Source: Bacteroidota bacterium
GTDB lineage: Bacteria; Bacteroidota; Bacteroidia; 2-12-FULL-35-15
Direction: 5' to 3'
Assembly: GCA_023251855.1 (NCBI GenBank)
Contig: JAHEYA010000089.1
Location: forward strand, 1-8,316
DNA: 8,316 nt
Shown here: piece after piece, positions 1 through 5,461 of the stretch
How positions within the stretch are numbered: position 1 is the first letter of the stretch
How the letters are laid out: each line of letters begins with the position of its first letter
The notes under the pieces: model-generated
Told to the model about the DNA's origin: nothing
Seen by the model: the letters and a program-made list of their open reading frames with translations, nothing else
Databases searched by the model: none
Position numbers and translations under genes: made by a program

Positions 1-64
1 TATAGGAATTTTAAAAAAAAATCACAAAAGGAAATACGCCATAATGTCACCCATTTATTTTAAT

Positions 65-72
65 TACCTTTG
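65..72 (+). promoter_or_regulatory. Candidate Bacteroidota -7 promoter box upstream of miaB
   Basis: TACCTTTG at 65-72 matches the TAnnTTTG -7 element of the Bacteroidota housekeeping sigma factor exactly. No good TTTG -33 element lies at the expected distance; the best nearby bases are around 41-50 (TAATGTCAC), which is weak. Transcription would start near 79-82, giving a leader of about 45-50 nt for miaB. The call rests on the -7 box and its position only. Confidence 0.4.
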
Positions 73-89
73 TACTCCCAATTTTATCT

Positions 90-109
90 CCCCCTACAAA
101 TTAAGGGGG
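90..109 (+). other. GC-rich hairpin in the miaB leader
   Basis: CCCCCT (90-95) and AGGGGG (104-109) form a 6-bp stem, five pairs of it G:C, with an 8-nt loop, in otherwise AT-rich DNA. No T-run follows, so it is not a standard intrinsic terminator. It would lie near the 5' end of the miaB transcript if the 65-72 promoter is used, and it ends 18 bp before the ATG. It may protect the mRNA 5' end or be a remnant of upstream sequence. Confidence 0.4.
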
Positions 110-127
110 GCAAATATAAAATAAAAA

Positions 128-1561
128 ATGAGTGAGAATAAAATAATTGATGAAAGTAAGCAAGGTGAGGCTCTTTTGATCGAGGAACCAATTCATCCTA
201 ATGGGAGAAAATTATTTTTGGAAAGTTACGGATGTGCGATGAATTTTTCGGATAGCGAAATTGTTGCGTCCATATTAAAAGAAGAAGGCTTTTCTACTAC
301 TACTGATTTTACTGAGGCGGATGTAATATTTGTAAACACATGTGCTATCAGAGAAGGTGCTGAACAACGAGTTCGGAAGCGTTTAACTGATTTCAAAAAA
401 ATCAAAAAAAATAATCCTGATCTTATTATTGGTGTGCTAGGTTGCATGGCAGAGCGATTAAAATCAAAATTTTTAGAAGAAGAGAAATTGGTTGATATTG
501 TTGTTGGACCAGATGCATATCGTAGTTTACCGGAATTAATTGAAATTGCAGAAAGCGGGCAAAAAGCAGTAAATGTGCTACTTTCAAAGGAAGAGACCTA
601 TGCAGATATTGCACCTGTTCGTTTAGATTCTAACGGAGTTACAGCATTTATAAGCATTACACGTGGTTGTGACAATAAGTGTGCATTTTGTGTTGTGCCT
701 TTTACGCGTGGCCGTGAGCGTAGCCGCGATCCTGAAACAATTGTGAAAGAGGCACACGATTTATTCGCGGCCGGTTACAGAGAAGTTACTTTGCTTGGTC
801 AGAATGTAGATTCCTATTTATGGAGCGGAGGAGGATTAAAAAAAGAAAATCTTTCAATTGAAGAATTAACAAATGCTACCACATTTGCTCAGTTGATGGA
901 AAAAGTTGCTTTGGTAAACCCTGACTTGCGCGTACGTTTCAGCACATCACATCCGAAAGATATGAATGATGATGTTTTACATATGGTGAATAAATATGAA
1001 AACATTTGTAACTATGTACATTTACCTGTTCAGTCGGGCAATTCACGTATTTTAGAAATGATGAATCGTGGTTACACCCGTGAATGGTACATGGAGCGCA
1101 TAAATGCGATTAGAAGAATTATTCCTGATTGTGCCATTTCCACAGATTCTATCACAGGATTTTGTACTGAAACAGAGGATGACCACAAAGATACTTTGTC
1201 ACTGATGGAATGGGTAAAATATGATTTTGCTTATATGTTTGCATATAGCGAGCGTCCTAAAACATTAGCAGAACGCAAGTATAAGGATGATGTGCCAGAG
1301 GAAATAAAAAAAAGAAGGTTGCGGGAGATCGTTGATCTACAGCAAAAACATTCCGGAGAGCGCACTAAATCAGGTGTTGGAAAAATTCACAGAGTGCTTG
1401 CAGAACGAATTTCAAAAAAATCTTCCAATGAATTATCCGGAAGAAATTCACAAAATACAACAGTTGTATTTCCGAAAGAACATTTTAAACCCGGTGATTA
1501 TGTGAATGTGCTTGCAACAGATTGTACAAGTGCTACTTTGATTGGGAAAGCTATCTACTAA
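128..1561 (+). CDS. miaB: tRNA-2-methylthio-N6-dimethylallyladenosine synthase MiaB
   Basis: This radical-SAM methylthiotransferase converts i6A37 to ms2i6A37 next to the anticodon of tRNAs that read U-starting codons. The 477 aa are normal length. The N-terminal UPF0004/MTTase domain (about residues 28-150) has the three cluster-binding cysteines C36 (YGCAMN), C72 (NTCAIRE) and C106 (GCMAE). The radical-SAM CxxxCxxC motif is C181, C185, C188 within RGCDNKCAFC, followed by the PFTRGRERSR stretch typical of MiaB rather than RimO or MtaB. GFCTETE (344-350) is the usual Bacteroidota form of the later radical-SAM motif. A TRAM tRNA-binding domain fills about 412-475. The start is the first ATG, preceded by an A-rich leader with no Shine-Dalgarno, as is usual in this phylum. 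All eight motif positions are intact, so the enzyme should be active. It appears to be transcribed separately from the next gene, 300 bp away. Confidence 0.97.
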   Translation: MSENKIIDESKQGEALLIEEPIHPNGRKLFLESYGCAMNFSDSEIVASILKEEGFSTTTDFTEADVIFVNTCAIREGAEQRVRKRLTDFKKIKKNNPDLIIGVLGCMAERLKSKFLEEEKLVDIVVGPDAYRSLPELIEIAESGQKAVNVLLSKEETYADIAPVRLDSNGVTAFISITRGCDNKCAFCVVPFTRGRERSRDPETIVKEAHDLFAAGYREVTLLGQNVDSYLWSGGGLKKENLSIEELTNATTFAQLMEKVALVNPDLRVRFSTSHPKDMNDDVLHMVNKYENICNYVHLPVQSGNSRILEMMNRGYTREWYMERINAIRRIIPDCAISTDSITGFCTETEDDHKDTLSLMEWVKYDFAYMFAYSERPKTLAERKYKDDVPEEIKKRRLREIVDLQQKHSGERTKSGVGKIHRVLAERISKKSSNELSGRNSQNTTVVFPKEHFKPGDYVNVLATDCTSATLIGKAIY

Positions 1562-1562
1562 T

Positions 1563-1589
1563 TGCGAATTAGTACGAATGTACGAATTC
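1563..1589 (+). repeat. ACGAATT-type short repeat array after miaB
   Basis: Three related units follow the miaB stop by 1 bp: TGCGAATT (1563-1570), AGTACGAATG (1571-1580) and TACGAATTC (1581-1589). The same family occurs inverted at 1836-1860 and again, in this orientation, after groEL at 7477-7508. Confidence 0.65.
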
Positions 1590-1679
1590 CTTAGCCCTAG
1601 ATAGAGATTGAGATTTTTGTGTATAATAGTGCTTATATCTAATTAGTTTTTATATGTCTGTTATTCTTTCAAACACTCC

Positions 1680-1753
1680 TGTCATTCCGAATCCCTGTAA
1701 GGGTGAGGAATCTTTTTATTATGGAAAGATTTCTCCCTGCGGTCGAAATAACA
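1680..1753. repeat. Imperfect palindromic repeat element (REP/MITE-like)
   Basis: A 74-bp unit starts TGTCATTCCGA (1680-1690) and ends TCGAAATAACA (1743-1753); the arms match 9 of 11 when inverted. An inner pair, GAGGAATCTTT (1705-1715) and AAAGATTTCTC (1725-1735), matches 10 of 11 around a 9-nt loop. A small CCCT-GTA-AGGG hairpin (1693-1703) sits in the left arm. The GTCATTCCGA...GAGGAATCT wording resembles a dispersed intergenic repeat I associate with Bacteroidota genomes; that link is from memory. It codes for nothing and has no T-run. It could fold as a long hairpin in RNA or a cruciform in DNA. Confidence 0.7.
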
Positions 1754-1835
1754 TCGATTGTAAGTTATTTGAGTTCAACATATAATTCTTATTCGGTATA
1801 TTCTCTAATTTTAATCATGATTTTAAACATTTGAA

Positions 1836-1860
1836 AATTCGCATTAATTCGTAATTCGTA
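1836..1860 (-). repeat. Inverted ACGAATT-type array abutting the regulator start
   Basis: On the plus strand this reads AATTCGCATTAATTCG then TAATTCGTA, which is the reverse complement of the repeat type at 1563-1589. The last base is 1 bp before the ATG at 1862, so the array occupies the whole ribosome-binding region of the downstream gene. Together with 1563-1589 it makes an imperfect inverted pair around the gap. Confidence 0.65.
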
Positions 1861-1861
1861 G

Positions 1862-3136
1862 ATGACTATTCAAGAAATAAAAAACAGGTTTGGAATTATT
1901 GGTAGTTCGCCTTTGCTTGACAGAGCGATCGACATTGCAAAGCAAGTGGCACCAACTGATCTGACAGTTTTGATAACCGGAGAAAGCGGAACAGGAAAAG
2001 AAGTTTTTCCTCAAATTATCCATCATTTAAGTGCACGTAAACATGGCCAGTATATTGCAGTTAACTGTGGAGCAATCCCGGAAGGCACAATTGATTCAGA
2101 ATTATTCGGACATGAGAAAGGTTCATTTACCGGGGCACATGAAGCACGCAAAGGTTATTTTGAAGTTGCTAATGGAGGAACCATCTTTTTGGATGAAGTA
2201 GCTGAAATGCCTATAGCAACGCAAGCGCGATTGCTTCGTGTTTTAGAAAGTGGTGAGTTTATTAAAGTGGGTTCTTCAAAAGTTTTAAAAACAGATGTAA
2301 GAGTGGTTGCAGCTACCAATGTTAATGTTCAGACGGCAATTGAAAAAGGCAAATTTAGAGAAGATCTTTATTATCGTTTAAATACTGTGCCAATTACTGT
2401 GCCTTCATTGCGTGATCGCCAGCAAGATATCTTTTTATTGTTCCGCAAATTTGCAGCTGATTTTTCGGCTAAGTATCGAATGCCAACTATAAAGCTTGAT
2501 TCAGAAGCGGAGCAATTGTTAATCAATTACTACTGGCACGGAAATGTTCGTCAGTTAAAGAACATTACTGAACAAATTTCGGTGATTGAAAAACAACGTG
2601 AAATTAATGCTGAAATAATGCGAAATTATTTGCCTCCACAGGCAACATCCCAATTACCAATGGTTATCAGTAATACTGCACAAGGAGGAGATTTCAGCGA
2701 ACGAGATTTATTGTATAAAGTATTGTTTGATATGAAAAAAGATTTGCAGGATTTGAAAAAAATTGTTGTTGATCTGGTAGAAAATGACAATCAACTCAAC
2801 CAGGATTTTGATCCTGCGAATGCGCCTTTAATAAAAAAATTATATTCGGAAGTTGGAGCAACGGAAACCCCGCTGCAATTGGGTTATAACACTAGCAATC
2901 CCGGATTTATAAAACCTTCATCTCGAATTAATGAAGGAATCCGTTCTGTTGGAAAAGAAGAAATTCCAATCCATACAATAGTTACAGAAGAAAATTTATC
3001 CTTGCATGAAATTGAAGAGGATATGATTAAAAAGGCGCTTATAAAACATAAAGGAAAGCGCAAAAATGCTGCAAAAGAATTAGGTATTTCAGAGCGAACC
3101 CTTTATAGGAAGATCAATGAATATGGAATAAAGTAA
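1862..3136 (+). CDS. Sigma-54-dependent transcriptional activator (AAA+ and Fis-type HTH, no receiver domain)
   Basis: This is a bacterial enhancer-binding protein that uses ATP to remodel sigma-54 RNA polymerase at -24/-12 promoters. The AAA+ domain begins almost at the N-terminus (about 10-245): Walker A GESGTGKE (40-47), the sigma-54-contacting loop GSFTGA (87-92, a common variant of GAFTGA), Walker B GGTIFLDEV (105-113), arginine-finger region FREDLYYRL (165-173) and sensor II GNVRQL (227-232). A Fis-type helix-turn-helix ends the protein (about 381-424, core AAKELGISERTLYRKI). No response-regulator, GAF or PAS domain precedes the AAA+ core, so control must come from expression level, a partner protein or the linker. 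The linker (about 261-380) has a charged, probably coiled-coil helix around 282-308. Its target is unknown. It heads a co-directional block with lptE, the TPR-like gene and secG. The ATG at 1862 fits the family start (RFGIIG near residue 9). Confidence 0.93.
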   Translation: MTIQEIKNRFGIIGSSPLLDRAIDIAKQVAPTDLTVLITGESGTGKEVFPQIIHHLSARKHGQYIAVNCGAIPEGTIDSELFGHEKGSFTGAHEARKGYFEVANGGTIFLDEVAEMPIATQARLLRVLESGEFIKVGSSKVLKTDVRVVAATNVNVQTAIEKGKFREDLYYRLNTVPITVPSLRDRQQDIFLLFRKFAADFSAKYRMPTIKLDSEAEQLLINYYWHGNVRQLKNITEQISVIEKQREINAEIMRNYLPPQATSQLPMVISNTAQGGDFSERDLLYKVLFDMKKDLQDLKKIVVDLVENDNQLNQDFDPANAPLIKKLYSEVGATETPLQLGYNTSNPGFIKPSSRINEGIRSVGKEEIPIHTIVTEENLSLHEIEEDMIKKALIKHKGKRKNAAKELGISERTLYRKINEYGIK

Positions 3137-3176
3137 GTTCAAAGTTTAAAGTTCAAAGTTCAAAGTTCAAAGTTTA
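3135..3176 (+). repeat. Six tandem 7-bp AAGTTYA repeats overlapping a stop codon
   Basis: The heptamer AAGTTCA/AAGTTTA is repeated six times without interruption, varying only at the sixth base (C,T,C,C,C,T). The first unit uses the last two bases of the regulator's TAA stop (3134-3136). The array fills most of the 55-bp gap before lptE. A degenerate relative lies on the other side of lptE (3749-3793). Confidence 0.85.
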
Positions 3177-3191
3177 AAATCAAAAGCTAAG

Positions 3192-3740
3192 ATGAATTCT
3201 CTTTTAAATCGTTCTATAAATAGAAAAAAGTATATCATTTTTTTTCTTTTGACTTTTGAATTATTTTCTTTTGCCTTTCTAACAGGTTGCAAAATGCATT
3301 ATTCTGTAACAGGAGCTTCCATTCCACCAGAAGCCAAAACAGTTTCAGTGCAATATTTTCCAAATAATGCATCACTTGCTCCACCAACTTTAAGCCAGTC
3401 ATTTACAGAGGCATTACGTGATAAATTAAGCTCACAAACACGTTTAGGACTTGTAAATAAAGATGGCGACCTTGCTTTTGAAGGTAGTGTAATTGGTTAT
3501 GTAACTTTACCAATTGCGATACAAAGTTCTGATCAGGCAGCATTAAATCGATTGACAATTACAGTAAATGTAAAATATACTTGTTCATTTGATGAGAAGA
3601 AAAACTTTGAACAAACATTTTCACGTTTTGCTGATTATCCAAGTACACAAAGTCTTGCAGCTGTTCAAGATAATTTGATCACAGAGATCAACAAAGACCT
3701 TGTGCAAGATATTTTTAACCGGGCTCTGAATGATTGGTAG
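3192..3740 (+). CDS. lptE: LPS-assembly outer-membrane lipoprotein LptE
   Basis: LptE is the lipoprotein plug and partner of the LptD barrel, which inserts lipopolysaccharide into the outer leaflet of the outer membrane. The 182 aa begin with a lipoprotein signal: basic start (R8, R11, K12, K13), hydrophobic core about 14-30, and lipobox LTGC with the lipidated cysteine at C33. The mature part has features I associate with the Bacteroidota LptE family: YSVTGASI just after the cysteine, TVSVQYFPNNA (45-55), TEALRDKL (72-79), a FEGSVIGY strand (95-102) and RLTITVNVKY (120-129). The secretion signal requires the upstream ATG, since the next methionine (35) lies past the lipobox. The gene sits between the sigma-54 regulator (55-bp gap) and the TPR-like gene (66-bp gap), both gaps made of AAGTTYA-type repeats, and is probably cotranscribed with them. 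Identity rests on motif recall and length, not a database search. Confidence 0.85.
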   Translation: MNSLLNRSINRKKYIIFFLLTFELFSFAFLTGCKMHYSVTGASIPPEAKTVSVQYFPNNASLAPPTLSQSFTEALRDKLSSQTRLGLVNKDGDLAFEGSVIGYVTLPIAIQSSDQAALNRLTITVNVKYTCSFDEKKNFEQTFSRFADYPSTQSLAAVQDNLITEINKDLVQDIFNRALNDW

Positions 3741-3748
3741 ATAAAGAA

Positions 3749-3793
3749 AAGTTTAAAGTTTGAAAGTTTAAAGTTAAACTTCAAAAGTTAAAA
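3749..3793 (+). repeat. Degenerate AAGTTTA repeats with internal palindrome
   Basis: AAGTTTA (3749-3755), AAGTTTG (3756-3762), AAGTTTA (3764-3770) and AAGTTAA (3771-3777) are decayed units of the family found before lptE. Within them AAGTTTAA (3764-3771) and TTAAACTT (3774-3781) form a perfect 8-bp inverted repeat with a 2-bp spacer. It begins 8 bp after the lptE stop. Confidence 0.7.
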
Positions 3794-3806
3794 GCTTGAC
3801 AAAAAG

Positions 3807-4886
3807 ATGAATAGGAATCAATTTATAGCATATATGGATCAACCTGATAAATTATCAGGGAATGATGGTGTTTCGCTTGCTGAATTGGTAAAAAATTTCC
3901 CGTATTTTCAGACTGCACATTTACTGTATGCTAAAAGTTTACATAATCAAAACAGCATTCACTACAACAATCAGTTGAAAATAACTGCTACTTATGCAAC
4001 GGACCGAAGGGTGCTGTACCATTTGATTACACAAAAAACAGTTGTAGAGCGCAAAGAGGAAATTGCAATCGTTGAATCGTCTGAACCAATTATCAAGATA
4101 GAAAACAAACAGATAGAAGAATCGACAGCACAACTTGCTAAAGATGAAGTTAAGATACCAGAAACAATTCAAACAGTTGATAAAGCTCAAGAAATTGAAT
4201 TGAAACCAGAGCTTGTTGAAATTTTGAAAGAAGAAATTTTTGATGAGGAATTGCAGCAAGAATATTTGACACAAGCTGCAATAACTAAATCGGAGCTTGA
4301 TTATTCTACTCTACTTGAAACCAATCAGGAAACTGTAAAATCAGATTTTGTATTAAACACAAGCCCAGAATCATTAATTGAGCAAAAACCTGAATTACTT
4401 TCGGCAGAAAACAAGAAAAACGAGGATTTGATTGAGTATACCCAAAGCTCAGCAGAAGGATTTATTGCCGGATTTGATAGTTCACAAACTCACACATTTG
4501 TTGAATGGCTGAAACATTTATCTTCTATAGATTCAGCTAAATCAATAACCGGGGCAGACACAGCTAAATCTCAAGAAAATGTGATTACGATTGGTTCCGC
4601 TTCTTCAGCTACCAGCTTAATTGACAAGTTTTTAAAAGAAGAGCCTAAATTGTCAAAACCCAAAGCTGAATTTTATAATCCTGTTAATATGGCTAAGCAA
4701 AGTGTAGCTGACGATATTACTTTTGTGAGTGAAACATTGGCTAAAATATTTGTTATACAAGGGAATTATACCAAGGCATTGCAGGCTTATGAAAATTTAC
4801 GTTTGAAATATCCGGAAAAAAGGCTTTACTTTGCAGCCCAAATTAAAAATTTGAGAAAACTTATTAATCAATCCAACCAACACTAA
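3807..4886 (+). CDS. Uncharacterised protein with TPR-like C-terminus
   Basis: I do not recognise a named function. The 359-aa product has no signal peptide or membrane segment, so it is probably cytoplasmic. Three parts can be seen. The N-terminal region (about 1-78) is helical and reads like a conserved module (VKNFPYFQTAHLLYAKSL at 28-45, then TYATDRRVLYHLI). The middle (about 80-300) is rich in Glu, Lys, Ser and Gln, low in complexity and probably disordered, with a short FVEWLKHL segment (231-238). The C-terminal region (about 306-353) resembles one tetratricopeptide hairpin: SETLAKIFVIQGNYTKALQAY, then a second helix with LRLKYPEKRLYFAAQI. The gene lies between lptE and secG with short gaps, suggesting an operon and an accessory role in envelope or secretion work, but that is context only. 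It starts at ATG after an A-rich stretch with no clear ribosome-binding site. Confidence 0.85.
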   Translation: MNRNQFIAYMDQPDKLSGNDGVSLAELVKNFPYFQTAHLLYAKSLHNQNSIHYNNQLKITATYATDRRVLYHLITQKTVVERKEEIAIVESSEPIIKIENKQIEESTAQLAKDEVKIPETIQTVDKAQEIELKPELVEILKEEIFDEELQQEYLTQAAITKSELDYSTLLETNQETVKSDFVLNTSPESLIEQKPELLSAENKKNEDLIEYTQSSAEGFIAGFDSSQTHTFVEWLKHLSSIDSAKSITGADTAKSQENVITIGSASSATSLIDKFLKEEPKLSKPKAEFYNPVNMAKQSVADDITFVSETLAKIFVIQGNYTKALQAYENLRLKYPEKRLYFAAQIKNLRKLINQSNQH

Positions 4887-4917
4887 AGGTTTGGTGGATA
4901 AAACAAAACCAATAAAT

Positions 4918-5274
4918 ATGGGAGCTGTTATATCAATACTAATAATAATTGTTTGTTTGCTATTAATACTTGTAGTATTAGTTCAAAACTCCAAAGGTGG
5001 TGGATTAGCCTCCTCTTTTGCTTCTTCAAACCAAGTAATGGGTGTTAGAAAAACAGCCGATTTTTTAGAAAAAGCTACATGGACTTTAGCAATCGCTTTA
5101 TTGGTTTTAAGTTTAGTTTCAACAGCTTACAACAAACCGGTTGAAGGCACCACTAAGGGCACGGAATCTGTAACTCGTCAAAAAGGAGAAGAATCGGGAA
5201 CACCAGCACCGGCAGTGAAAACACAACCAGCAGCACCTGCGGTTCCTGCACCTGCTCAACCAGAGAAAAAATAA
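4918..5274 (+). CDS. secG: Preprotein translocase subunit SecG
   Basis: SecG is the small auxiliary subunit of the SecYEG channel in the inner membrane. From the ATG at 4918 the product is 118 aa: first membrane helix about 3-22, the cytoplasmic loop signature QNSKGGGL (23-30), the ASSFASSNQVMGVRKTADFLEKATW region (31-55), and a second helix about 54-71. A tail of about 45 residues rich in Ala, Pro and Gln follows, longer than in minimal SecG but common in Bacteroidota. An in-frame TTG at 4891 (and GTG at 4894) would add nine (or eight) polar residues. I prefer 4918 because SecG normally begins directly with the helix and the ATG has an A-rich leader (AAAACCAATAAAT). With the TTG start the gap to the previous gene would be 4 bp. 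It is the last gene before a strong terminator at 5299-5340. Confidence 0.93.
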   Translation: MGAVISILIIIVCLLLILVVLVQNSKGGGLASSFASSNQVMGVRKTADFLEKATWTLAIALLVLSLVSTAYNKPVEGTTKGTESVTRQKGEESGTPAPAVKTQPAAPAVPAPAQPEKK

Positions 5275-5298
5275 TTGGTTAGAAAAAAGCTCCTAAAT

Positions 5299-5340
5299 AA
5301 TGTCAGAGTGTCACCGAATTTCTGACATTTTTTATTTTTT
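5299..5340 (+). terminator. Intrinsic terminator after secG (possible operator overlap)
   Basis: AATGTCAGA (5299-5307) and TCTGACATT (5321-5329) form a perfect 9-bp stem with a 13-nt loop, followed by a T-rich run to 5340 (TTTTTTATTTTTT with the stem end). It starts 24 bp after the secG stop, so termination of the upstream block is the simplest reading. The stem and loop carry three TGTCA/TGACA pentamers, so a second role as a protein-binding site for groES control is possible. Confidence 0.8.
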
Positions 5341-5461
5341 TCAATCAAGGTCTGTTAAATTGTCTTTAATAAATGGTGGATTTCCATTTGGCACAATTGC
5401 TGACAAGGACCAACGAAATTTTTACTTTAATATAATTAACCCTTAAAAACATAAACAAAAA
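5341..5461 (+). promoter_or_regulatory. Probable groES promoter/leader region, elements uncertain
   Basis: The groES promoter must lie between the terminator and 5461. Visible elements: a 6-bp inverted repeat AAATGG (5371-5376)/CCATTT (5384-5389); TTGGCACA then ATTGCT (5388-5401), which recalls a sigma-54 promoter but has GG-N7-GC, not GG-N10-GC; a TGACA pentamer (5401-5405); and TACTTTAATATAAT (5423-5436), a weak -7/-10 candidate. None is a full consensus match. The last 20 bp before the ATG are A-rich, and no CIRCE element (TTAGCACTC-N9-GAGTGCTAA) is present. Confidence 0.3.

Larger units (their letters stand above)
1562..1861. other. Gene-free 300-bp gap filled with repeat DNA
   Basis: I find no coding sequence and no tRNA here. 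The gap starts and ends with ACGAATT-type arrays in opposite orientation (1563-1589 and 1836-1860) and contains an imperfect palindrome (1680-1753). No intrinsic terminator for miaB is evident. A sigma-70-like TATAAT (1622-1627) lacks Bacteroidota promoter features and sits 235 bp before the next start. The gap ends directly at the ATG of the sigma-54 regulator, so that gene's promoter must lie within or beside repeat DNA. Confidence 0.6.

Noticed and set aside
1622..1627. TATAAT as the promoter of the sigma-54 regulator
   Set aside because: Bacteroidota housekeeping promoters use TAnnTTTG; no -33 TTTG is in place, and the site is 235 bp upstream with repeats between. A chance match in AT-rich DNA is likely.
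1680..1753. Intrinsic terminator of miaB
   Set aside because: The hairpin is long, imperfect, 119 bp beyond the stop and not followed by a T-run, so it reads better as a repeat element.
3135..3176. CRISPR array
   Set aside because: The units are 7 bp and contiguous, with no spacers and no cas genes nearby.
3939..4274. Minus-strand open frame within the TPR-like gene
   Set aside because: Its Phe/Leu/Asn-rich product is the antisense of a Glu/Lys/Gln-rich low-complexity stretch; no motif or start signal supports it.
5388..5401. Sigma-54 promoter for groES
   Set aside because: Both half-sites are present but GG and GC are 7 bp apart, not 10, which is not accepted by known sigma-54 holoenzyme promoters.
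5275..5461. CIRCE operator for HrcA before groES
   Set aside because: No TTAGCACTC-N9-GAGTGCTAA or close variant is seen; the inverted repeat present is AATGTCAGA/TCTGACATT.
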